In this document: piece by piece, positions 24,662-32,443 of the stretch
Position numbering within the stretch: position 1 is the first letter of the stretch
Layout: every line of letters begins with the position of its first letter
Assembly (NCBI GenBank): GCA_027491215.1
Contig: JAIXWP010000105.1
Coordinates: forward strand, 1-61,321
DNA length: 61,321 bases
Reading direction: 5' to 3'
DNA from: Flavobacteriales bacterium
GTDB lineage: Bacteria > Bacteroidota > Bacteroidia > Flavobacteriales_D > Sanyastnellaceae
Translations under genes and position numbers: made by a program
Notes under the pieces: model-generated
Seen by the model: the letters and a program-made list of their open reading frames with translations, nothing else
Databases searched by the model: none
What the model was told of the DNA's origin: nothing

Positions 24662-26023
24662 TTGAAATTCGCCATCACAGATATCGAAACCACGGGTAGT
24701 TATGCTTCAGGAAATAGCATAATCGAAATAGGTATTTGTGTTGTTGAAGACGATAAAATCATCGAGGAGTTTCATACACTGCTCAATCCAGGCATATCTC
24801 TACCACCTTTTATAATTGCGCTTACCGGCATTCAAACTCACATGTTGGCAAGCGCACCATCATTCTCACAAGTAGCAGATGACATTGCCGACATCTTCAA
24901 GGATGCGGTCTTTGTTGCACACAATGTCAATTTTGATTTCAGTTTTTTCAAAGCAGAATTCGAAGCACTTGGAATGACTTTTAATCCACCCAAACTTTGC
25001 ACCATCAAACTCGCACGAAAGGCCTTTCCTGGTATGCGATCGTATGGTCTTGGTAATATTTGTCGTGATCTACAAATCATCAACGATGCTCCACACCGCG
25101 CATTGGGCGATGCTCGTGCAACCACATCGCTTTTCTACAAATGCTTAGCAAACGTTGATTTCGATGTTGTACAAAAATTAATGGGAAGAACGACTACCGA
25201 AAATTTCCTTCCTCAACATATTGATCGTGCAGAGTATGACAAACTTCCAGAACGTACCGGTGTCTATTACTTCCTCAACCAACTAGGAAAACCTATTTAT
25301 ATCGGGAAGGCAAAAAATATAAAAAAACGCGTTCGTTCACATTTTGCCGGACCACTCAACACTGCAAAGCTGCAAGGATTTATTCGTGATATTCATCAAA
25401 TTGAATTTCGCGAAACAGGAGATGAAACACTAGCCTTGCTTTTAGAAGATTCGGAAATCCGGAAGCATTGGCCTCCTTACAATCGCGCACAAAAAGCAAA
25501 GACCAATTATTATAACATCATATCCTACGAAGATCAGCGAGGATATTTGAGATTAGCTGTGCATAAAGGCAAATACGCGTCGAATATTATTCAATCGTTT
25601 ACCTCTTCTATTCAAGCAAGAAATTGGCTCATTGAAACCACAGAAAGATTCAATATCGACCTTCGACTTATAGGACTAGATACAGGTCTTGAGAAAAAAG
25701 AATGGCCAGAAATTGATGAGCATAACAACATCCTCTTCGACGCATTAGAAACATTGAAAAAAGAACAAGCCAGCTACGTTCTACACAAACAAGGAAAAGC
25801 GAAAGGCGAGGTTGCATTCATCTATATCGAAAAAGGATTATTTCAAGGATTTGGATTCGCACCATATGAAGTGCAAATCACAAATCTCGAAGAGCTCTTG
25901 ACATACATCGAAAAACTCCCCGTAACTGAGATCAATCAATCCATCGCCCTCTCCCTCCTAGAAAATCCACGCCTCTGGAAAAAAACAGAGGTCTCCACTT
26001 GGGAGACCTCTGAGAGTTTATGA
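24662..26023 (+). CDS. DnaQ-type exonuclease fused to a GIY-YIG domain
   Basis: This 453-aa protein has an N-terminal DEDDh 3'-5' exonuclease domain (DIETTG at 6-11, HNVNFDFSFF near 90, HRALGDARAT near 143) followed by a GIY-YIG nuclease domain (~195-275, GVYYFLNQLGKPIYIGKAKN) like the N-terminal nuclease of UvrC or Cho. The C-terminal 170 residues are unassigned. Such fusions are thought to take part in DNA repair or proofreading. The start is TTG at 24662, which yields MKFAITDIETTG and leaves 2 bases after the upstream stop. The last codons form a strong hairpin (see findings). Confidence 0.88.
   Translation: MKFAITDIETTGSYASGNSIIEIGICVVEDDKIIEEFHTLLNPGISLPPFIIALTGIQTHMLASAPSFSQVADDIADIFKDAVFVAHNVNFDFSFFKAEFEALGMTFNPPKLCTIKLARKAFPGMRSYGLGNICRDLQIINDAPHRALGDARATTSLFYKCLANVDFDVVQKLMGRTTTENFLPQHIDRAEYDKLPERTGVYYFLNQLGKPIYIGKAKNIKKRVRSHFAGPLNTAKLQGFIRDIHQIEFRETGDETLALLLEDSEIRKHWPPYNRAQKAKTNYYNIISYEDQRGYLRLAVHKGKYASNIIQSFTSSIQARNWLIETTERFNIDLRLIGLDTGLEKKEWPEIDEHNNILFDALETLKKEQASYVLHKQGKAKGEVAFIYIEKGLFQGFGFAPYEVQITNLEELLTYIEKLPVTEINQSIALSLLENPRLWKKTEVSTWETSESL
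25986..26012. repeat. 11-bp hairpin inside the 3' end of the exonuclease gene
   Basis: CAGAGGTCTCC (986-996) and GGAGACCTCTG (26002-26012) pair perfectly around a 5-base loop, within the final codons. No T-run follows, so it is not a typical terminator. It may be a captured palindromic repeat or an mRNA 3'-end stabiliser. Confidence 0.75.
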
Positions 26024-26053
26024 GAAGCGTTGACTTTAAAATGAACAAGCTTC

Positions 26054-27658
26054 CTATTTCATTTTGTAAATAGTCACCGTCTCTAAAGAGTTCTTTGGAT
26101 TCAATCGATTCAACAGTATATCAAACCATCCTGGTTCCACTCTAGTGCAATATGTAAGCGTTGGAAAATAGCCTTGCATGCGCTGTACACGTTCATCCAA
26201 CTTTTCATCATTGTAAAACAAAATATAATTCGGCACATCCTTCGGATCATAGGTGCCTTTTTGTTTCTGCTCTAACTCCGGCATCATTGCAATCTCCGCA
26301 GCCCAATCACTAGAAGATCTAAAAACATAATACCACTGCCAATTGCCAGAATAAAACTGCGGTACCTGACTACCTGAATCACCTTGAGTAAATTCTTGAA
26401 TGAAATTTCTACAATCACCACTCTCATATAAATACAACATGGCTTCCACTCTGGCACGTTTAGAATATGTGGTAGCTAAGACCAACATAGCTGTGATATT
26501 CAACACCCAGAAAAAACCCCACAAGCCTTTGTGTAAGCTCGTTCTAGACAACCAAAATCTAGAAGTAGAAACGAATTGATTCCAACCGATGACACCTAGA
26601 ATTACAAAAAATGGCAACGCTGGTAAAATAAATCGCTCCTGTCTATTGGGATAAATAATATGAAAAACAACAAAGAATGTGATTGGTAAAAAGATGAAGA
26701 AATATTTCTTCCAACTTTTGAAATACCCCCACAGCAACATCAAACTCACAGGAGGTATAATAAACAGACTGATGAAACTCAAGTACGCAAATGGACTACC
26801 CGGATAGTTCATAGCATTCTTCGCATTATATCCAAAGTATCCTAACAAATGTTGGAAAGGCTGTCCCCCCCATAAGAACACATCATCTATCTGTGTAAGA
26901 AAAAAAGCGATAAAGGCTACGATGCCAAATGTGATGAACCTTGTAATTTGTTTTTGTAAAAGAAAAACAAATCCAACACCAGCAACAATCAACACCGTCT
27001 GATAACGAAATCCTACTGCTAAGCCCATTATAAAGGCTGCAAGAATCAACTTCCCAAAACGAATCTGCTGTGATTTATCAAAACGATCCTGTAGAGTCAA
27101 CGATCCATTTCCAAATGGAAACTTCAATTGAATGTATTGAAAAGCATTGTTTTTTAATAAGTAATAAACCCCAAATAATAGCGGAGGCATACATACCAAT
27201 TCAACCAAATTTCTCACTGAAAAATTAGGGAGTATGGCTAATAAAGCAAGTAACAATCCAACTCTAAATGCATCCTTCTTACCACTTAAACGCTCCGTGA
27301 TGCGATAAGCAAAATAGATAGTCAGCAATGAATAAGCAGCATGAATCAAGCGTATCAAATACATCTGTGTATCTGGATGCTCAATACCTAAAACATTAAA
27401 TATTTTGAAAAAAACAAATAGAAAACCTAAATAGAAAAAACTGATCGGTTCTGGTTCTTGACGATCATTGCCTATACCTGGCATCCATTCATTAAAATTA
27501 TATCCGTCGGCCCAACTACTCGATGGTTCAACGGTGAGAAAATGATCATCATGCATCATATAGCCCTTCGCAAAAAACACCGCTATCAAACGCACTAGAA
27601 ATGCCAGCATCAATAAAAATGCAAGCGGCCTTTCTTCGATTATTTTTTTCAAATTCAT
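26054..27658 (-). CDS. GT-C (ALG9/GT22-like) membrane glycosyltransferase
   Basis: This 534-aa polytopic membrane protein has about 10 predicted helices. The first loop holds an acidic HDDHF motif (36-40), where GT-C enzymes keep their catalytic Asp or Glu. A NRQERFILPALPFF segment near residue 345 resembles the HKEERF motif of ALG9/PIG-B mannosyltransferases. It should transfer a sugar from a polyprenyl-linked donor on the periplasmic side; donor and acceptor are not predictable. It follows the carboxylase gene by 14 bases and is probably co-transcribed, although the pathways look unrelated. Confidence 0.75.
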   Translation of the reverse strand: MNLKKIIEERPLAFLLMLAFLVRLIAVFFAKGYMMHDDHFLTVEPSSSWADGYNFNEWMPGIGNDRQEPEPISFFYLGFLFVFFKIFNVLGIEHPDTQMYLIRLIHAAYSLLTIYFAYRITERLSGKKDAFRVGLLLALLAILPNFSVRNLVELVCMPPLLFGVYYLLKNNAFQYIQLKFPFGNGSLTLQDRFDKSQQIRFGKLILAAFIMGLAVGFRYQTVLIVAGVGFVFLLQKQITRFITFGIVAFIAFFLTQIDDVFLWGGQPFQHLLGYFGYNAKNAMNYPGSPFAYLSFISLFIIPPVSLMLLWGYFKSWKKYFFIFLPITFFVVFHIIYPNRQERFILPALPFFVILGVIGWNQFVSTSRFWLSRTSLHKGLWGFFWVLNITAMLVLATTYSKRARVEAMLYLYESGDCRNFIQEFTQGDSGSQVPQFYSGNWQWYYVFRSSSDWAAEIAMMPELEQKQKGTYDPKDVPNYILFYNDEKLDERVQRMQGYFPTLTYCTRVEPGWFDILLNRLNPKNSLETVTIYKMK

Positions 27659-27672
27659 TTTCTAGAAAAATT

Positions 27673-29313
27673 CTATACTTGTAAAACACCTGTAGAATAA
27701 GCTCTTTCAGCAGGAGCATGATTGGCAGCCTCTATTCCCATGCTCAACCATTTTCTTGTATCTGTCGGATCAATTACTGCATCCAACCACAAACGCGCTG
27801 CTGCGTAATAAGGCGATGTCTGTGAATCATATCGCTCTTTAATCTTATTGTAAAGTTCGTCCTCTCTCTCTTTAGTAATTTCCTCACCCTTCGCCTTCAT
27901 CGACGCAACTTCAATCTGCAATAAAACTTTTGCGGCTTGAGCTCCGCCCATTACTGCAACTTGCGCTGTCGGCCAACCCACAATCAATCTTGGATCATAA
28001 GCCTTTCCGCACATAGCATAATTACCGGCACCGTAGCTATTACCGACCACAATAGTGAATTTTGGCACTACACTATTTGCTTGCGCATTAACCATTTTAG
28101 CGCCGTCTTTAATGATGCCACCATGTTCACTGCGCGAACCGACCATAAAGCCTGTAACGTCCTGCAAAAACACTAATGGAATATTCTTTTGATTGCAATT
28201 CATGATAAATCGTGCAGCCTTATCAGCGCTGTCGCTGAAAATAACGCCACCCAATTGCATACCATCTTTCTTACTCTTCACAATCATACGCTGATTGGCA
28301 ACAATACCAACGGCCCATCCATCAATACGAGCATAACAACACAAGATGGTCTTTCCATAATCAGCCTTGTATTCTGTAATGTCACTATCATCTACTATAC
28401 AAGAAATAATATCTCTGACTTCATAAGGTTTCGTGCGATCTTCGGGAAGAATGCCATATAAATCTTTCACGTTTCTCTTTGGAGCAATTGGCGCTACTCG
28501 ATCAAAGCCCGCTGTTTTTTGTGGCTTGCCAAACTTATCTATCAAATTGCGAATGGTCGTCAATGCATCTTTGTCATCCTTCGCTTTATAATCTGTAACA
28601 CCAGATATTTCGCAGTGCGTTGTTGCGCCGCCTAATGTCTCGTTATCGATATCCTCACCAATGGCCGCCTTTACGAGGTATGAACCCGCCAAGAAAATAG
28701 TTCCTGTCTTATCTACTATCAACGCCTCATCTGACATGATTGGGAGATATGCTCCGCCTGCCACACATGACCCCATAATTGCAGCGATCTGAGGAATACC
28801 CATGCTGCTCATCATGGCGTTGTTTCTAAAAATTCTTCCGAAATGTTCTTTGTCTGGAAAAATTTCATCTTGCATTGGCAAATAAACGCCCGCGCTATCC
28901 ACTAAATAAATAATCGGAATTCTATTTTCCATCGCAATTTCTTGCGCACGCAAATTCTTCTTCCCTGTAATAGGAAACCATGCACCAGCCTTTACTGTAG
29001 CATCGTTCGCCACCACAATGCACAAGCGTCCTTTTACATAACCCATCACCACTACGACTCCTGCACCCGGACAACCTCCGTGCTCTTTATACATTTCATC
29101 TCCTGCAAATGCACCAATCTCAATGCGATCTCTCCCTTCATCCAAAAGAAAATCTACACGCTCACGAGCGGTTAATTTTCCTCGCTCATGTTCTTTTGCG
29201 ATTTTCGCCTTCCCTCCACCGAGATAAATTTTCTCCAAACGATGATTCAACTGCGAAACCAATTGCATCATCTTGTCTTCATTTTTATTGAACTCTAATA
29301 CTCCTTTTTCCAT
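27673..29313 (-). CDS. Acyl-CoA carboxylase carboxyltransferase (beta) subunit
   Basis: This 546-aa carboxyltransferase of the propionyl/methylcrotonyl-CoA carboxylase type moves a carboxyl group from biotin to an acyl-CoA. Visible are GKLTARERVDFLLDEG near residue 46, the acyl-CoA site region MGSCVAGGAYLP, and the biotin-binding half with FLQDVTGFMVG, GNSYGAGNYAMCG and PTAQVAVMGG. The length and N-terminus favour the methylcrotonyl- or geranyl-CoA group over acetyl-CoA carboxylase, but the substrate is unsure. No biotin-carrying alpha subunit lies in this window. A -7 box (TAACTTCG) lies 30 bases upstream. Confidence 0.9.
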   Translation of the reverse strand: MEKGVLEFNKNEDKMMQLVSQLNHRLEKIYLGGGKAKIAKEHERGKLTARERVDFLLDEGRDRIEIGAFAGDEMYKEHGGCPGAGVVVVMGYVKGRLCIVVANDATVKAGAWFPITGKKNLRAQEIAMENRIPIIYLVDSAGVYLPMQDEIFPDKEHFGRIFRNNAMMSSMGIPQIAAIMGSCVAGGAYLPIMSDEALIVDKTGTIFLAGSYLVKAAIGEDIDNETLGGATTHCEISGVTDYKAKDDKDALTTIRNLIDKFGKPQKTAGFDRVAPIAPKRNVKDLYGILPEDRTKPYEVRDIISCIVDDSDITEYKADYGKTILCCYARIDGWAVGIVANQRMIVKSKKDGMQLGGVIFSDSADKAARFIMNCNQKNIPLVFLQDVTGFMVGSRSEHGGIIKDGAKMVNAQANSVVPKFTIVVGNSYGAGNYAMCGKAYDPRLIVGWPTAQVAVMGGAQAAKVLLQIEVASMKAKGEEITKEREDELYNKIKERYDSQTSPYYAAARLWLDAVIDPTDTRKWLSMGIEAANHAPAERAYSTGVLQV

Positions 29314-29343
29314 AAAGCCATTTTCATTGAATGGTTAATGGTG

Positions 29344-29351
29344 CGAAGTTA
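29344..29351 (-). promoter_or_regulatory. -7 box TAACTTCG for the carboxylase operon
   Basis: The minus strand reads TAACTTCG (TAnnTTYG), 30 bases upstream of ATG 29313 and back-to-back with the rightward box at 29367. Confidence 0.5.
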
Positions 29352-29366
29352 ATCATTCATATCCCC

Positions 29367-29374
29367 TATTTTCG
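29367..29374 (+). promoter_or_regulatory. -7 box TATTTTCG before the lipoprotein gene
   Basis: TATTTTCG ends 4 bases before ATG 29379, which would put transcription start at or just inside the start codon. Confidence 0.5.
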
Positions 29375-29378
29375 CCCC

Positions 29379-30452
29379 ATGAGATATTATCTAGCAATAT
29401 TCACATTTGTTATTTTAGGTTGCCAAAACAAGCCTCAGCAAACGCTCCCCACATCGCCCGCTGAAATCACTCGTCCTGAATATGCTAAAGGTTTTGAAAT
29501 CCATCATTTCGGTGATAAAACTTCCATCATCCTATTCGATCTTCAAAACATTGGAGACACCCTTGAAATCATCGATTTACCTAATGTCCCTGCGCAGCAC
29601 ATTGCTTGCTTATCTACTACCCATCTTTCTTATTTTGATAAATTAAATGCGCTCGAAACGGTTCAGGGAGTTGCTTTCGGGCATCTTGTCAGAAATCAAA
29701 ATGCGCAAGCAGCTCTTGCAAAAAATAAGATGCTTGACCTCTCCGACGCGGACGATGTAAGCATGGAATTACTGCTATCCATAAAGCCTGAATGGTTCAC
29801 TGTATATCCATACGGACACGATGGATACGAAAAATACACATCAAAAGGAATCAAATGCCTGCCGATTTCTGAATACCTCGAAACACATCCTCTCGGAAGA
29901 GCTGAATGGATAAAAGTTTTTGGTGAGTTATGCGGTAAATCAAAAGAAGCCAACGCTGTTTTTACAAGCATTAAAAATGAATATAACAAAACACAAAACC
30001 TCGTTGCAAATACTCCCAACCTAGATCGCCCTTGTGTTTTCACAGGCAGCCAAGAAGCTGGAACCTGGTATGCCCCTCCTTCAAACAGTTTTGTTGGAAC
30101 ATGGATTTCTGATGCAGGAGCTCAATATGTGCTCTCAGACTCTACATCAGATGGTAATTTGAAAATCCCCTTTGAGACATTGTATGATCTAATCTTCGAC
30201 TGCGACTATTGGGGAAGAGTAGAGTACGACGCTTCACCCCTTACATATGCCAAGATAAAGACAGAAGATCCTAGAATGTCTAAGGTAAAAGCTTTTACCC
30301 AAAATAAAGTCTTCTATTGCAATACCTCAGAAAGCGATTATTTCGGCGATGCAGTAATCGAACCCGAAATCATTCTCAAGGATTTAGTAAAAATATTTCA
30401 TCCAGAAATCCCCCTCGAGCACCAAGGGAAATATTTCATTTCCGTAAAATAA
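29379..30452 (+). CDS. Metal-cofactor-binding lipoprotein, BtuF/FecB superfamily
   Basis: This lipoprotein of about 357 aa has the helical-backbone metal receptor (cluster A-III ABC-binding protein) fold. A lipobox at the N-terminus (FTFVILGC) places it on a membrane. Family features are VAFGHLVRNQ-type loops, GEAK-like spacing with the long central helix SKEANAVFTSIKNEYNK, and a C-terminal LVKIFHPE. Substrate could be a ferric siderophore, heme or cobalamin; no permease or ATPase genes are adjacent. I start at ATG 29379 because it gives the lipobox and a -7 box lies just before; the longer frame starts at 29331. The stop abuts the next convergent stop with no gap. Confidence 0.85.
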   Translation: MRYYLAIFTFVILGCQNKPQQTLPTSPAEITRPEYAKGFEIHHFGDKTSIILFDLQNIGDTLEIIDLPNVPAQHIACLSTTHLSYFDKLNALETVQGVAFGHLVRNQNAQAALAKNKMLDLSDADDVSMELLLSIKPEWFTVYPYGHDGYEKYTSKGIKCLPISEYLETHPLGRAEWIKVFGELCGKSKEANAVFTSIKNEYNKTQNLVANTPNLDRPCVFTGSQEAGTWYAPPSNSFVGTWISDAGAQYVLSDSTSDGNLKIPFETLYDLIFDCDYWGRVEYDASPLTYAKIKTEDPRMSKVKAFTQNKVFYCNTSESDYFGDAVIEPEIILKDLVKIFHPEIPLEHQGKYFISVK

Positions 30453-31130
30453 TCAAGGACGAATTCGAACAATGAGTCCAAGAGAAAGATCGATTCCTCT
30501 TGCATCCAGAGTTACATCAATCTCATCAAAGTCGACCGCTTCGCCGTTGATGGTGTATTCATCTAAAATGAATGAGTGACCATCATACCCCATGGTAAAG
30601 AACATTCCAATGGGCCCGTCGCCAAAATATTTTATAATACCCGTATTTGCACTTAATCCTACACCTCTATAATCAAACTCCTCCTTGTTTGTGATACCAA
30701 AAGCTACAGACTCTTCTGAAATCACAAGTCGCGATGCGTGAAAACCAGCCCCCACAAACCATCTAAAATTTGAACGCTTGGAAATATTGAACTCTCCTTT
30801 CAAACCAGTAATTCGATAGACATTACTTTTTCCAGTATTGTCTTCCTCTGGATCATAGAGATAGGCACCAAATTTCATATCCACTCCTAAAGTAATGCGA
30901 TCTGTCAACTCATAGCGCAAGTCTAGATTCAAATGCTGCGTTACTGCACCGGAGGTGTCTGAACTCGAAAAAGTAGTATTCTGGTCGCGAATAGTCAACT
31001 CTGACTTGGTACCATAAGCGCCTATTCCGTAGCCAATTCGTGCTTGAAATTCTCTTGATCTGTCACTTTGAGAAATACCTTGAAAGGTAATGACAGCAAA
31101 TAGTGTCGCGATAATTATTCTCGTATTCAT
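30453..31130 (-). CDS. Predicted outer-membrane barrel protein
   Basis: This 225-aa protein has a signal peptide (MNTRIIIATLFAVITFQ, cut near GIS-Q) and about eight amphipathic strands, ending LIVRIRP. The pattern fits a small OmpA/OmpW-like barrel, but no specific family is recognised. A terminator for the next gene lies just upstream. It is convergent with the binding lipoprotein, stop codon to stop codon. Confidence 0.7.
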   Translation of the reverse strand: MNTRIIIATLFAVITFQGISQSDRSREFQARIGYGIGAYGTKSELTIRDQNTTFSSSDTSGAVTQHLNLDLRYELTDRITLGVDMKFGAYLYDPEEDNTGKSNVYRITGLKGEFNISKRSNFRWFVGAGFHASRLVISEESVAFGITNKEEFDYRGVGLSANTGIIKYFGDGPIGMFFTMGYDGHSFILDEYTINGEAVDFDEIDVTLDARGIDLSLGLIVRIRP

Positions 31131-31155
31131 GGCACTAAGATATCAATTGTTTGAA

Positions 31156-31180
31156 ACAAAAAAGACCCCTTGCGGGGTCT
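31156..31180 (-). terminator. Intrinsic terminator of the 66-aa gene
   Basis: On the minus strand AGACCCC and GGGGTCT form a 7-bp stem around GCAA, followed by a T-run (the A-run at 158-163 on +). Confidence 0.85.
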
Positions 31181-31204
31181 GGTTAAACTTCAGTTCGAAA
31201 GCAC

Positions 31205-31405
31205 TTAGTTCAATATCATTGAAACGTGCTTCAATTTTTTAGACTTTCTAACGCTCAATGCCTTGGAATAATCCATCAAAAAGCGAAGTGTCTCTTCCTT
31301 TGGCTCCAAATTCTGTTCGAATTCAGAGGTTGGTAGGATGCTTTCTACCATTTTCTTTTCGTTTTGAGTAAAATTTACTAAATCTTCAAGTGTAAAATGG
31401 GTCAT
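31205..31405 (-). CDS. Small conserved-looking protein next to the sigma factor
   Basis: This 66-aa, mostly helical, charged protein begins MTHFTLEDLVNF and has a C-terminal YSKALSVRKSKKLK segment that I recall from small Bacteroidota proteins of unknown function. It has no signal or membrane helix. It lies downstream of the ECF sigma gene but behind that gene's terminator, so it probably has its own promoter. A regulatory role is speculation. A terminator follows. Confidence 0.6.
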   Translation of the reverse strand: MTHFTLEDLVNFTQNEKKMVESILPTSEFEQNLEPKEETLRFLMDYSKALSVRKSKKLKHVSMILN

Positions 31406-31474
31406 AGGCCGATTTGGGTTGTTTTGATGGGTGTTGAACGCACACTTACTTCATTTATTTTATTGTATGTAAAA

Positions 31475-31510
31475 TAAAAAAAGAAAAACCCCTTGGCAAC
31501 GCCAAGGGGT
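31475..31510 (-). terminator. Intrinsic terminator of the sigma factor gene
   Basis: On the minus strand ACCCCTTGGC and GCCAAGGGGT form a perfect 10-bp stem with a 3-base loop, followed by a T-rich tract. It ends the sigma gene before the 66-aa gene. Confidence 0.9.
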
Positions 31511-31535
31511 CATCAACCAAAACCAATAATATACC

Positions 31536-32123
31536 TTATGATAAAGACATCTGAATCTGATGCTTATCAATCAACTTTCTTAGGTTTATCAATGCATAGC
31601 GCATTCTTCCGAGTGCAGTATTGATACTAATATCCAATGTTTCTGAAATCTCTTTGAAGCTCATATCATAGTACAAACGCATCATTACAATTTCTCGCTG
31701 CTCATCAGGCAATTGTGTCAAAAGCTTTTTAGCGTCAGCCAAAACTTGCTTATTCACAGCCTTCTCTTCAGTGGTTTTATCACCACTAGCGATGTAATCA
31801 AATGGATCGTAATCATCGTTTGCACGAGTCATAGGCATTTTCTTCTTTCCTCGGAAATAGTCAATGCACAGATTGTGTGCGATACGCATGATCCATGCGC
31901 TGAATTTACCTTCCTCATTGTACTGCCCTTCTCTCAAAGCATGAATAGCTTTAAGAAATGTGTCCTGGAAAATGTCTTCCGCAGCAGCTCTGTCTTTAAT
32001 GTAAACGGAAATTTTGCCGTATACACGACTCTTGTAGCGTTTCAATAATTCTTGAAAGCATTCTTCATTTCCTCTGATGTAAGCTTCTACTAGCTGACGA
32101 TCTGTCTGTTCGCTAAGACGCAT
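31536..32123 (-). CDS. ECF RNA polymerase sigma factor
   Basis: This 195-aa sigma-70 family ECF factor has region 2 at ~20-90 (IFQDTFLKAIHAL, DYFRGKKK) and region 4 with a helix-turn-helix near residues 150-180 (MSFKEISETLDISINTALGRM). No anti-sigma gene is adjacent, only a 66-aa protein behind a terminator. On the minus strand AGGAGG lies 5 bases before the ATG, a clear Shine-Dalgarno site that is rare in this phylum. It is divergent from uvrA across 320 bases that include a 16-bp perfect palindrome. Confidence 0.92.
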   Translation of the reverse strand: MRLSEQTDRQLVEAYIRGNEECFQELLKRYKSRVYGKISVYIKDRAAAEDIFQDTFLKAIHALREGQYNEEGKFSAWIMRIAHNLCIDYFRGKKKMPMTRANDDYDPFDYIASGDKTTEEKAVNKQVLADAKKLLTQLPDEQREIVMMRLYYDMSFKEISETLDISINTALGRMRYALINLRKLIDKHQIQMSLS

Positions 32124-32218
32124 GATGACCTCCTCTTTTTAATGAGTTCTACTTGGTAATTGTTTAGAACAAAGAGTAAAGTCTATCTATAAGCGAAACC
32201 TTGATTTAGTGGGGTTAT

Positions 32219-32234
32219 GTTCGTTTAAACGAAC
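32219..32234. promoter_or_regulatory. 16-bp perfect palindrome, candidate operator
   Basis: GTTCGTTTAAACGAAC is perfectly self-complementary. It lies about 95 bases from the sigma ATG and 210 from the uvrA ATG. It shares GTTCG/CGAAC half-sites with some LexA-type boxes but in the reverse arrangement, so its binder is unknown. Confidence 0.45.
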
Positions 32235-32395
32235 CTCCCTGTTAATTATTGTTGTCTCTGAAATATTTTCTCAGATATTCAAATATACGAATTATTTCAC
32301 AATTCGAACATCCGTTTTCAAAAATTCTCCCAAAAATATCAGTTCTAAGCCTTTAAAAGTGTGGATGAATGGTGAACTTATTTGCTCGTGGAAAG

Positions 32396-32425
32396 TTTGA
32401 TAATCCGTAAGTTTCAGCAACTTTG
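32396..32425 (+). promoter_or_regulatory. uvrA promoter (TTTG, 18-base spacer, CAACTTTG)
   Basis: TTTG at 396-399 and CAACTTTG at 418-425 match the -33/-7 layout with the first T of TAnnTTTG changed to C. The ATG is 18 bases downstream. Confidence 0.5.
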
Positions 32426-32443
32426 CAGGCTGCATAATTTTCC

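Larger units (their letters stand above)
32124..32443. other. Divergent control region between the sigma gene and uvrA
   Basis: No gene is credible here; a 63-aa frame at 32209-32400 lacks homology features. It contains the sigma-gene leader with AGGAGG, a 16-bp palindrome and a uvrA promoter (TTTG at 396-399, 18-base spacer, CAACTTTG at 418-425). Confidence 0.6.

Noticed and set aside
32219-32234. Calling the palindrome a LexA box
   Set aside because: The half-site order GTTCG...CGAAC is reversed relative to the CGAAC...GTTCG boxes I know, so the label would be unsupported.
32209-32400. 63-aa frame between the sigma gene and uvrA
   Set aside because: It contains the palindrome and promoter motifs and shows no domain, signal or codon pattern like its neighbours.
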